DNA of 64,000 bases, taken from Hypericum androsaemum (taxonomy: Eukaryota; Streptophyta; Magnoliopsida; Malpighiales; Hypericaceae). Position numbers and translations under genes: made by a program. The stretch lies in assembly GCA_963995505.1 (NCBI GenBank), contig OZ023186.1:1-64000 (forward strand), given 5' to 3'. This document shows positions 13,821 to 24,600 of this stretch, piece after piece; position 1 is the stretch's first letter, and every line of letters starts with the position of its first letter. The notes below the pieces were generated by a model. It saw only the letters and a program-made list of their open reading frames with translations, searched no databases and had not been told where the DNA came from.

Positions 13821-14468
13821 GCCTTTTTATGTTTTTTCTTGTCTTTTCTTGCCTTTTCTTGCCTTTTCTTACCTTTTCATGTCTTTTCGTGCCTTTTCAT
13901 GCATTTTCTTCCCTTTTCTTACCTTTTTATGGTTTTTCTTGCCTTTTCATTCCTTTTCTTTCCTATTCATGACTTTTCTTGCCTTTTCATTAATTTTCTT
14001 GCCTTTTCTAGCCTTTTCATGCCTTTTCTTGCCTTTTCATATTTTTTCTTGCCTTTTCATACCTTTTCTTGCCTTTTCATTATTTATCTTGCCTTTTCAT
14101 GCCTTTTGTTGCCTTTTCATGCCTTTTCTTGCCTTTTCATGCTTTTTCTTGCCTTTTCATGCCCTTTCTTATCCTTTCATGTTTTTTCTTACCTTTTCAT
14201 GCCTTTTCATGCCTTTTCATGCCTTTTCTTGCCTTTTCATGCCTTTTCTTATCTTTTCATGTTTTTTCTTGCCTTTTCAAGCCTTTTCTTCCCTTTTCAT
14301 GCCTTTTCTAGCCTTTTCTTGCCTTTTCATGCCTTTTCTTGTCTTTTCTTGCCTTTTCATGCCTTTTCTTGTCTTTTCTTGCCTTTTCATGCTTTTTCAT
14401 GCCTTCTCTTACCTTTTCATGACTTTTCATGCCTTTTCATGCCTTTTCTTCTCTTTTCATACACCTTT

Positions 14469-14860
14469 TGTGATACCCTCACCCTTCAATCAAATCGGTT
14501 ACAACAAAATAAGGTTAGTTTTGGAAGGGTTTAGGCTAAGTCCATCATTATTTTGTAAAATATGCATAACTTCCTTATCCAGACTCCAAATAAGGTGATT
14601 CTAATTTGTGTACATTCATAACATCTGGATCTATAACTTTATTTTTTTGAGTTTTGTGATTTATAAAATACTTGGGCAGTAACAGAGCAATTAATTAAGG
14701 TGCTCGGAAATTGGTCTAATTTCGTCGATGTTGGGAAGCTATGTGAAAATAATTTTTTATGTGACTTTATTTGAATAAGGCTCCTTTTAGGGATTTATTA
14801 GAACATATTAAGAAGTTTAGAAATGATTTTGAATGGCTGCAAAAGTCTAGGATCAAAAGA
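14469..14860 (+). mobile_element. LTR fragment a (5' end of a Tekay-type LTR)
   Basis: Begins with TGTGATACCCTCACCC, the same terminus as the intact LTR at 54098, and follows that LTR by eye to about 14777 (including ataacatctggatctataac and tgtgactttattt). The remaining roughly 80 bp are not recognisable elsewhere. It directly abuts satellite A on the left and is broken by an inverted satellite A block on the right. No internal region follows, so it is a remnant. Confidence 0.85.
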
Positions 14861-15145
14861 GAAAGGCATGAAAAGGCAAGAAAAGGCATGAAAAGGCAAC
14901 AAAAAGCAAGAAAAGACATGAAAAGGAAAGAAAAGGCAAGAAAAGGTATGAAAGGGCAAGAAAAGGCAAGAAAAGACAAGAAAAAGCATAAAAAGGCAAG
15001 AAAAGGCATGAAAAGGCAAAAAAAATGCAAGAGAAGGCATGAAAAGGCAAGAAAAGGCATGAAAAGGCAAAAAAAGGAAAGAAAAGGCATGAAAAGGCAA
15101 GAAAAGGCAAGAAAAGGCATGAAAAGGTAAGAAAAGGCATGAAAA
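14861..15145 (-). repeat. Inverted block of satellite A
   Basis: About 28 units of gaaaaggcat/gaaaaggcaa, the reverse complement of the main 14-kb array. It sits exactly between two LTR fragments of opposite orientation, so it was moved or inverted after the LTR insertion, or the LTR pieces were brought together by a rearrangement. Confidence 0.95.
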
Positions 15146-15777
15146 GTTAACTAAACACATGTTACAAAGAATATCCACTTACAAGACAATGGTTGCTCAA
15201 ACCATTCAAAGAGAAGCTCCGTGCTTCGTTTTACAACTCGTGGCACTCGGATTCAAAACATCGGTTAACTAGTCAAAAAAAATAAACCATGATCATTACC
15301 AACCTCTTAAGCATGTAATTAGATCTTAGGTAACATAAAAATATCTTAGTTCTTTTCTTAGATTCGGATTTACACAAGGCAGCCCCAAAACCTATGCTAA
15401 AATTCACAAAACTACACCCCCGATGATCAATTTCTCTTCCAACTTCTATACATAAAAATCCTAGCTAAAACTTACCTTAACTTCCTTCATCTAGGTCTAT
15501 ATTAATCTGTTCTAATCTTCACCTACTAGCTTCTTCAAGGTGTAAAATAATTTCTACTCGAATTAAGCAAAATCCTACAAAACTACTTACCTATTCTTCC
15601 AAGTTGTTGAAATCTGGCCCCTTTTCTTTTCTCTTCCTTTCCCTTCGTTTTCCCCCTTTCTCCTACTCCTTTCTCCTCTGTTTTCTCTTCTAATGCTCAA
15701 GTGTTTCTTCTCTTTTATATGCATGCTAAGTAGCTTAGTCATCCTACTTTTCATTTGCCACCTAGCCAACTTGCAAC
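15146..15777 (-). mobile_element. LTR fragment b (reverse strand)
   Basis: On the minus strand this matches the middle of the Tekay LTR, including the block around 55650-55775 (gactagttaacc, gagtgccacgagttgt, gtaacatgtgtttagttaac). It is a close relative of LTR fragment c at 45143-45893. It lacks about 27 bp present in c near 45718-45748. It ends at ...ccaacttgcaac, where satellite B begins inside the LTR. Confidence 0.85.
15711..15720 (-). promoter_or_regulatory. Candidate LTR TATA box
   Basis: The minus strand reads gcatgcatataaaagag. The same TATA-like string is kept in LTR fragment c. Position inside an LTR fits a U3 core promoter, but the LTR is truncated, so activity is doubtful. Confidence 0.4.
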
Positions 15778-17404
15778 ATAAAAGATTGAGGTGAAGAATG
15801 AGGCAAAGGATGAATAGGTGAATTTGGCAATTAATGTATTTTGCAAAGATTGAGGCAAAGATTGAGGCAAAGTATTTTGCGAAGAATGAGGTGGAGTGTT
15901 TGGCAGAGAATGAGGCGACTAATTTGGCAAAAAAATTTGGAAAAGTATAAGCCGAAGAATTTGGCAAAGATTTTGGCGAAGAATGAGGCGAAGAATTTGG
16001 CGATGATTGAGGCAAAGATTTTAGCGAAGATTGAGGCAAAGAGTTCTTGTTTGGAAAAATGATTGAGGCAAAGAAATTGGCAAAACAATTTGGCGAGGAA
16101 TGAGGCAAAGAGTTTGGCGAAGATTGAGGCAAAGAATTTGGCAAAGATTGCGGCAAATAGTTTGGTGAAGAATGAGGCGAAGAGTTTGGCGAATAATTTG
16201 GCAAAGATTAAGGCAAAGACTTCGGCCAAAGAATTTGGCAAAGAATTTGGTAAAGACTTCGGCCAAAGAATTTGGCAAAGAATTTGGTAAAGAATTAGCA
16301 GAAGAATTAGGGGAAGAACTTTGCAAAGATTTTGGCGAAAAATTTGGCAAAGAATAAGGCAAAGTATTTATCAAAGTGTTTAGCGAAGAATGAGGCAAAG
16401 ATAGCGGCGAAGAGTTTGGCGAAGAATGAGGCAAAGAATTTGGCAAGGAATGAAGCGAAGATTGAGGCGAAGAGTTTGGCGAAGGTTGAGGCAAAGACTT
16501 TGCCAAAGATTGAGGAAAATGGGTTTGACAAAGATTGAGGGGAATTATTTGGCGAAGTTTTGGCACATAATTTGGTGAAGATTTTGGCAAAGAACGAGGC
16601 AAATAATTTGGCAAAAATTTTTGCGAAGATTGAGGAGAAGAATTTTGCAAAGAATGAGGCAAAGGATGAGTAGAAGAATTTGGCGAAGAGTTTGGCGAAG
16701 ATTGAGGCGAAGAATTTGTCAAAGAATGAAGTGAAAAGTTGGCAGAAGATTGAGGTGAAGAGTTTTGTGAAGATTGAGGGGAAGAGTCAGGCGATGAATT
16801 TGGCAAAGAATGAGGCAAAGAATTTGGCGAAGAATTTTGCAAAGATTGAGGCGGAGAATGAGGCAAAGAAGGAGGTGAAGTATTTGGCAAAGAATTAGGC
16901 AAAAAGTTTGGCAAAGATTGATTCGAATAATTTGGCAAAGAATTTGGCAAAGAATGAGGCAACAAATTTGGCGATAATTTTGGCGAAGAATACCGTAGAA
17001 TGAATGGAACAATTTAGCGATGATTGTGGCAAAGAGTTTCGCAATGATTGAGGCGAAGAGTTCTCATTTGGAGAAATGATTGGGGCAATGAAATTTGCTA
17101 AAGAATTTGGCGAGAAATGAGGCGAAGAGTCTGGCGAAGATTGATGCAAAGAATTTGGCGAAGCATGAGGCAAAAAGTTTGGTGAAGAATGAGAAAAATA
17201 GTTTGACTAAGAATTTGGCGAACATTGAGGCGGAGAATTTGGTGAAAGAATTGGGTGAAGAATGAGGCAAAGATTTTGGTAAAAATTGATGTAAAAAATT
17301 TGGCGAAGAATGAGGCGAAGAATTTGGTGAAGATTGAGGCAAAGAATTTCGCGAAGTTTTTGGCAAAGACTGAGAGGAAGAGTTTGGCAATAATTTTGGC
17401 AAAG
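15778..17404 (+). repeat. Satellite B, 12-bp array, first forward block
   Basis: Tandem 12-mers of three main kinds, aatttggcaaag, attgaggcgaag and aatgaggcaaag, with variants using gagttt. Since 12 is a multiple of 3, each frame keeps one tetrapeptide series: NLAK/IEAK/NEAK on the plus strand, and SSPN/SLPH, FAKF/FASI or QILC/LILC on the minus strand. Short open frames here are repeat artefacts. Confidence 0.95.
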
Positions 17405-17417
17405 ATTCTTTGCCAAA
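17395..17417. repeat. Perfect palindrome at satellite B strand switch
   Basis: tttggcaaag, three bases, then ctttgccaaa: a perfect 10-bp inverted repeat lying exactly where satellite B changes from forward to reverse orientation. Confidence 0.9.
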
Positions 17418-17636
17418 TTTTCGTCAAATTCTTTACCTCAATCTTTGCTAAATTCTTCTCCTCAATCTTCGCCAAAATCTTTGCCTCATTCTTCGCAAAA
17501 TTCTAACCCAAAATCTTCGCCAAATTCTTTGCCAAATTATTTGCCTCATTCTTTGTCAAACTCTTTGCCTCTTTATCCGCCATACTTTTTGCTTCATTCT
17601 TTGCCAAATACTTCACCTCCTTCTTTGCCCAAACTA
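17408..17636 (-). repeat. Satellite B, inverted block
   Basis: About 230 bp of the same 12-mers in reverse complement (ccaaattctttg, cctcattcttcg). It is bounded on the left by a palindrome and on the right by non-repetitive sequence. Confidence 0.93.
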
Positions 17637-17943
17637 ATTAAGGAAGAGGTTTGGAACCCTTTATCTGTCTCTCTCAAGCCATTTACAAAGTCAGCTGATC
17701 AGTCTTCTGTCAAGTAAGTTAGTCACTCGGAATCCATCTGCCAATTAACATTGCCGCAGATGAAGATTGAGAAAAGTCGGTCATTCACAACCACTGATGA
17801 AGGATTCCTTGAAAAGTTAAGGATGACTAATCCATTTCTAATTCAAAATTGAATAGATTCGGTCTTAGTAACAAGTGAACCCTTTGTATGGAATCAAGAT
17901 TTTTTGGGGGCCTCAGTTGGTGATCCGGGCTATTTCGAGTTAA
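17637..17943. other. Non-repetitive spacer inside satellite B
   Basis: About 307 bp without the 12-mer pattern. Short frames exist on both strands but none carries a motif I recognise, and I see no match to the LTRs, hAT or other repeats in this window. It could be a captured host or organellar fragment or a fossil of the pre-satellite sequence. I do not assign a function. Confidence 0.6.
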
Positions 17944-19399
17944 AGATTGAGGCGAAGATTGAGTTAAAGAAGGAGGCAAGTATTTGGCGAAGAATGAGAT
18001 GGAGAGTTTGGCAGGGCATGAGGCGACTAATTTGGCAAAAAAATTGGAAAAGAATAAGCCAGAGAATTTGGCAAAGATTTTGGCGAAGAATGAGGCAAAG
18101 AAATTGGCGATGATTGAGGAAATTTTTTTAGCAAAGATTGAGGCGAAGAGTTCACTTTTGGAGAAACGATTGAGGTAAAAAAATTGGCAAAAAAATTTGG
18201 CGAGGAATGAGGCAAAGAGTTTGGCAAAGATTGAGGTAAAGAATTTGGAAAAGATTGAGGCAAATAGTTTGGTGAAGAATGAGGCCAAGAGTTTGGCGAA
18301 TAATTTGGCAAAGATTGAGGCAAAGAATTTGGCCATAGAATTTTGCGAGGAATTTGGTGAATAATTAGGAGAAGAATTTGGGGAAGAATTTGGCAAAGAT
18401 TTCGGCGAATAATTTTCCAAAGAATAAGGCAAAGTATTTCGCAAAGTGTTTCTCAAAGAATGAGGCAAAGATAGGGGCGTTGAGTTTGGCAAAGATTGAG
18501 GAAATAATTTGGAAAAAAATGAAGCAAAGATTGAGGTGATGAGTTTGGCAAAAGTTGAGGCAAAGAGTTTGGCGAAGACTTTGCCAAAGATTGAGAAGAA
18601 GGGGTTTGGCAAAGATTGAGGGGAATTGTTTGGCGAAGATTTGGCACATAATTTGGTGAAGATTTTGGTGAAGATTTTGGCAAAGAATGAGGCAAAGAAT
18701 TTGAAAAAATTTTGGCAAAATTTTTTGCAAAGATTGAGGAGAAGAATATGGCAAAGAATGGAGCGTAGGATGAGTAGAAAAATTTGGCAAAGAGTTTGGC
18801 GAAGATTGAGGCAAAGAATTTTTCATAGAATGAAGTGAAGAGTTGGCTGAAGATTGAGCTGAAGAGTTTGGCAAAGATTGAAGGGAAGAGTCTGGTGAAG
18901 AATTTGGCAAAGAATGAGGCAAAAAATTTGGCAAAAAATTTTGCAAAGATTGACGCAAAGAATGAGGCAAAGGATAAGTTGGAGAATTTGGAGAATAATG
19001 AATTTGGCGAAGATTGAGGCTAAGAAGGAGGCATAGTATTTGGCAAAGAATGAGATGAAGAGTTTGGCAAAGAATGAGACGAAGAGTTTGTCGAAGAATG
19101 AGGTGAATAATTTGGAAAAGAATTTGGCAAAGAATGAGGCAAAGAATTTGGCGATGATTGAGGCAATAAATTTGGCGATGATTGAGGCAAAAATTTTGGC
19201 AAAGATTGAGGCGAAGAGTTCGCATTTGCAGAAATGATTGAGGGCAAGAAATTGGCAAAAGAATTTGGCCAGGAATGAGGCAAAAAGATTGGCGAAGAAT
19301 TTGGTGAAGAGTTTGGCAAAGAGTTTGGTGAAGAGTTTGGCAAATATTGAGGCGAAGATTTTGGCAAAAAATTTGGCAAAGATTGAGGCGAAGAATTTG

Positions 19400-19830
19400 G
19401 CAAAAATTTTGGCAAAGATTGTGGCGAAGAGTATGGCAAGGAATGAGACAAAAAGTTTTGTGAAGAATGAGGCAAAGAGTTTGGTGAAGATTGAGGCGAA
19501 GAGTTTGGAAGTGTTTGGCAAAGATTGAGCGGAAGAGTTTGGCAAAGATTTTGGAAACGAATGAGGCAAAAAATTCGGCAAAGAATTAGGCAAAAGATGA
19601 GTAGGAGAATTTGGGGAATAATGAATTCGGCAAAGATTGAGGAGAAGAAGGAGGCGAAGTATTTGGCGAAGAATGAGGCAAAGAGTTTGGCGAAGAATGA
19701 GGCAAAGAGTTTGGCTGAGAATGAGGCTAATAATTGGGCCAAAGAATTTGGCAAAAATTTTGCCAAAGAATGAGGCAAAGATTTTAGAAAAGATTCAGAC
19801 GAAGAGTTCACATTTGGAGAAATGATTGAG
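19400..19830 (+). repeat. Satellite B segmental duplication, copy 1
   Basis: Nearly the same order of variants is found 1830 bp downstream (about 21230-21690), for example gagtttggaagtgtttggc followed by aagattgagcgg. Extents are estimated by eye. Confidence 0.7.
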
Positions 19831-21229
19831 GTGAAGAAATTGGCGAAAAAATTTGGCGAGGAATGAGGCAAAGAGTTTGGCGAAGATTGAGGTGAAGAGT
19901 TTGGCAAAGATTGAGGAAAATAGTTTGTTGAAGAATGAGGCTAATAATTTGGCGAATAATATGGCGAAGATTGAGGCGAAGAATTTTGCGAAAGAATTTG
20001 GCAAAGAATTAGGCGAAAAATTAGACAAAGAACATAGCGAATGTTTTGGAAAAGATTGAGACAAATAATTTGGCGAAGAATAAGGCGAAGTATTTGGCAA
20101 AGTGTTCGGCAAAGAATGTGGCGAAGAGTTTGGCAAAGATTGAGGCAAATAGTTTGGCAAAGAATGAGGCGAAGAGTTTGGCAAAGAATAGGGTGAATAA
20201 TTTGGAAAAAAATTTCGCAAAGAATGAGGCAAAGAATTTGGCGATGATTGAGGCAAAAAATTTGGCTATGATTGAGGCAAAAATTTTTGCAAAGATTGAG
20301 GCAAAGAGTTCGTATTTGCAGAAATGATTGAGGGCAAGAAATTGGTAAAAGAATTTGGCCAGGAATGAGGCAAAACGTTTGACGAAGAGTTTGGCAAATA
20401 TTGAGGGGATGATTTCGGCATAAAATTTGGCAAAAAATGAGGCAAAAAATTTGGCAAAGATTGAGGCGAAGGATGAGTAGAAGAATTTTGCAAATAATGA
20501 ATTTGACAAAGATTGAGGTGAAGAAGGAGGCAAAGTATTTGGCGATGAATGAGGCAGATATTTTGGCAAAGAATGAGCCGAAGATTTTGGCAAAGAATTT
20601 GGCGATGATTGAGGCGATGATTTTTTCAAATATTGAGGCGAAGAGTTCATATTTGGAGAAACAATTAAGGCAAAGAAATTGGCGAAAGAATTTGGCAAGG
20701 AATAACGTGAAGAGTTCGGCAAAGAATTTGGTGAAGATTGAGGCAAAGAGTTTGGTGAAGAATGAGGCGAAGAGTTTGGCAAAGAATTTGGCGAAGATTA
20801 AGGCGAAGAATTTGGTGAAGATTAAGGCAAAGAATTTGGAGAAAGTATTTGGCGAAGAATGAGGTAAAGAATAAGGTGAAGAATGAGGAGAAGAATTATG
20901 CGAAGAATGAGGCAAAAAATTTGGCGAAGATTTTGGCAAAGAATTTGGCAAAGATTGAGGCAAAGTATTTGGCAAAGTGTTTGGCAAAGAATTTGGCAAA
21001 GATTGAGACGAAGAGTTTGGCAAAGATTGAAGCAAAGAGTTTGGTGAAGATTAAGGCAAAGCGTTTAGCAAAGATTTTAAATTTGGCAAAGATTTTGGGG
21101 TAGAATTTGGCTTAGATTGAGGAGAAGAAATTGGCAAAGAATGAGTTGAAAGTTGAGTAGAAGAATTTGGCAAAGAGTTTGTTGAAGAATGAGGCAAAGA
21201 TTTTGGCAAAGATTGAGGCAAAGAATTTG

Positions 21230-21690
21230 GCGAAGAGTTTGGCAAAGATTGTGGCCAAGAGTATGGCAAGGAATGAGTCGAAGAGTTTAGTGAAGAATGA
21301 GGTAAAGAGTTTGGTGAAGATTGAGGCAAAGAGTTTGGAAGTGTTTGGCAAAGATTGAGCGGAAGAGTTTGGCAAAGATTTTGGAAAAGAATGAGGCAAA
21401 AAATTTGGCAAAGAATTAGGAAAAAATTGAGGCAAAGAATGAGGCAAAAGATGAGTAGGAGAATTTGATGAATAATGAATTTGGCAAAGATTGAGGCGAA
21501 GAAGGAGGCAAAGTATTTGGCGAAGAATGAGGCAAAGAGTTTGGCGAAGAATGAGGCAAAGAGTTTGGCTGAGAATGAGGCTAATAATGGGGCCAAAGAA
21601 TTTGGCAACAATTTTGGCAAAAAATAAGGCGAAGATTTTAGAAAATATTGAGGCGAAGAAGAGTTCACATTTGGAGAAATGATTGAGGTC
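21230..21690 (+). repeat. Satellite B segmental duplication, copy 2
   Basis: Copy of 19400-19830 shifted by about 1830 bp, carrying both higher-order markers in the same order. Confidence 0.7.
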
Positions 21691-24600
21691 AAGAAATTGG
21701 CGAAAGAATTTGGCGAGGAATGAGGCAAAGAGTTTGGCAAAGATTGAGGTGAAGAGTTTGGTAAAGATTGTGGAAAATAGTTTGGTGAAGAATGAGGCTA
21801 ATAATTTGGCGAATAATTTGGCGAAGATTGAGGCGAAGAATTTTTTGAAAGAATTAGGTGAAGAATTAGGCGAAGAATTAGGCAAAGAACTTGGCAAACA
21901 ATTTGGAAAAGATTGAGGTAATTAATTTGGCGAAGAATAAGGCAAAGTATTTGGCATAGTGTTCGGCGAAGAATGAGACAAAGAGTTTGGCAAAGAATGA
22001 GGCGAAGATTGAGGCGAAGAGTTTGGTGAAGATTGAGACGAAGAGTTTGCCGAAATTGAGGCAAAGATAGAGGCAAAGAGTTTGGCAAAGATTGAGGGGA
22101 AGTGTTTGGTGAATATTTTGGCACAGAATTTGGCAAATATTTTAGTGAAGAATTTGGCAAAGAATGAGGTAAAGAATTTGGAAAAATTTTGGGAAAGAAT
22201 TTGGTGAAGATTAAGGAGAAGAATTTGGCAAAGAATGAGGTGACGGATGAGTAGAAGAATTTGGCAAAGAATGAGGTGAAGATTTTGGAAAAGATTGAGG
22301 CAAAGAATTTGGCAAAGAGTTTGGCGAAGATTGAGGCGAAGAATTTATCAAAGAACGAAGCGAAGAGTTTGGTGAAATTGAGGCGAAGAATTTGGCGATG
22401 ATTGAGGGAAAGATTTTACTGAAGAATTTGGCAAAGAATGAGATAAAAAATTTGGCGAATAATTTTGCAAAGATTAAGGCAAAGAATGAGGCGAAGGATG
22501 TGTAGGAAAATTTTACAAATAATAAATTTGGCAAAGATTGAGGCAGAAAAGAAGGCGTAGTATTTGGAGAAGAATGAGGTGAAGAGTTTGGCGAAGAATG
22601 ATGCAAAGAGTTTGGCAAAGAATGAGGAGAATAATTTGGCAAAGAATGAGGCAAAGAATTTGGCGAAGAATGAGGCAAACAATTTGGCAATGATTGAGGA
22701 GAAGATTGAGGCAAAGAGTTCGTATTTGGAGAAATGATTGAGGAAATGAAATTGGCGAATGAATTTGTTGAGGAATGAGGCAAAGAGTTCGGTGAAGAAT
22801 TAGGCGAAGAGTTTGGCGAAGCTTGAGGCAAAGAGTTTGGCGAAGCTTGAAGCAAAGAGTTTGGCAAAGATTGAGGCAAAGAATTTGACGAAGATTTTGG
22901 AAAAGAATTTGGTGAAGAATGAGACGAACAATTTGGCAAAGATTGAGGCGAAGAGGTTGCATTTGGAGAAAAGATTGAGGCAAAGAAATTGCAAAAGAAT
23001 TTGGCGAGAAAAGAGGCAAAAAGTTTGGCAAATATTGAGGTGAAGAGTTTGGCAAAACTTGAGGCAAAGAGTTTGGTGAAGAATGAGGAGAAGTGTTTGG
23101 CTAATAATTTGGCAAAGATTGAGGCGAAGAATTTGGCGAAAGAATTTGGTAAAGAATGAGGTGAAGAATGAAGCAATGAATTTGGTGAAGAATGAGGCAA
23201 GGAATTTGGCAAAAATTTTGTCAAAGAATATGCCAAAGATTGAGGCGAAGAATTTGGCGAAAAATTAGGCAAAGAATTAGGCGAAGAATGAGGCAAAGAA
23301 TTAGGCGAAGAATGAGACGAAGAATTTGGCAAAGAGTTTGGCGAAGAATGAGGCAAACAGTTTGGGGAAGATTGAGGCAAAGAATTTTGTGAAGAATTTG
23401 GCAAAGATTGAGGCGAAGAGTATGGCAAAAATGAGGTGAATAGATTTGCGAAGATTGAGGCAAAGTGTTTGGCAACAATTGAGGCAAAGATTTTGGCGAA
23501 GATTGAGGCAAAGAGTCTGACGATTATTAAGGGGAAGAGTTTGGCAAACATTTTGACGAATAATTTGGCTAATTGGTGAAGATTTAGGTGAAGAGTCTGG
23601 AAAAGAATGAGATGAAGGGTTTGGCTAAGAATTTGGCAAAGATTGAGGTGAAGAATTAGGCGAAAGAATTTGGCAAAGATTGAGGTGAAGAATAAGGTGA
23701 AGAATGAAGCGAAGAATTTGGTGAAGAATGAGGAAAGAATTTGGAGAAGATTTTTGCAAAGAATTTGGTGAAGATTGGGGCGAAGAATTTGGCAAAGAAT
23801 GAGGCCAAGAATGAGGCCAAAAATTTGGAGAAGAGTTTTGCAAAGAATGAGGCAAAGAGTTTGGGGAAGATTGAGGCCAAGAATTTTGCAAAGAATTTGG
23901 CGAAGAATGAGGCGAAGAGTTTGGCGAAGAATGAGGCAAAGATTTTTGCGAAGAATGAGACGAAGAGTTTGCCGAAGAGTTTGCCAGAGATTTTGTCAAA
24001 GATTTTGGCAAAGATTTTGGCAAAGATTGAGGCGAAGAATTTGGCAAAGATTGAGGCAAACAATGAGGCGAAGGATGAGTTGAAGAATTTGGCGAATAAT
24101 GAATTTGAAAAAGATTAAGGCGAAGAAGGAGGCGAAGTATTTGGCAAAGAATGAGGCACGGGGTTTTGCAAAGAATGAAGCGAAGAGTTTGGTGAAGATT
24201 GAGGCAAAGAGTGAGGCAAAGATTGAGCCGAAGAGTTTGGCGAAGAATGAGGCGAAGAGTTTTGTGAAGAATGTGGTAAAGAGTTTGGTGAAGATTTTGG
24301 CGAAGAGTTTGGCAAAGACGGAGGGGAAGAGTTTGGCAAAGATTTTGCCAAACAATTGAGGCAAAGAAGGAGGCAAAGATTGAGGCGATGAAGGAGGCAG
24401 AGTATTTGGCAAAGAATGAGGGGAAGAGTTTGGCGTAGAATTTGGCAAAGAATTTGGTAAAGAATTTGGCGAAGAATGAAGCGAAGAGTTTGGGGAAGAT
24501 TAAGGCGAAGAATTTTGCAAAGAATTTGGAGAAGATTGAGGCGAAGAGCATGGCAAAGAATTAGGCAAAGAGTTTGACGACAATTAAGGGGAAGATTTTG

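Larger units (their letters stand above)
1..14468. repeat. Satellite A, 10-bp minisatellite array
   Basis: Uninterrupted tandem array of the decamers TTGCCTTTTC and ATGCCTTTTC with single-base variants (TTACCTTTTC, ATTCCTTTTC, TTGCATTTTC). The left end is outside the window; the right end abuts the terminal TG of an LTR at 14469. The plus strand is about 85% pyrimidine by unit composition. Because 10 is not a multiple of 3, each frame cycles through the same 30 bases, so all three plus frames are open and encode the same 10-residue peptide (MPFLAFSCLF). Open frames of up to 796 codons are therefore an arithmetic consequence and not evidence of genes. No promoter, splice site or non-repeat domain is visible. 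Confidence 0.97.

Noticed and set aside
1..14468. CRISPR-like array of short repeats
   Set aside because: No unique spacers, 10-bp units, and plainly eukaryotic plant context.
142..14598. Very long open frames (up to 796 codons) in the first 14.5 kb
   Set aside because: All arise from the stop-free 10-bp repeat, are open in three phases at once, and have no non-repeat domain, promoter or splice signals.
14469..15777. A foldback transposon made of the opposed LTR fragments
   Set aside because: The two fragments come from different parts of the LTR, so they do not form a long inverted repeat.
15587..16965. Minus-strand Ser/Pro/Asn-rich and Phe/Ala/Lys-rich frames in satellite B
   Set aside because: They are the three minus frames of the 12-bp unit; length and composition follow from the repeat.
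17637..17943. Functional small gene in the unique spacer
   Set aside because: Frames on both strands are short, run into satellite B and match no family I know.
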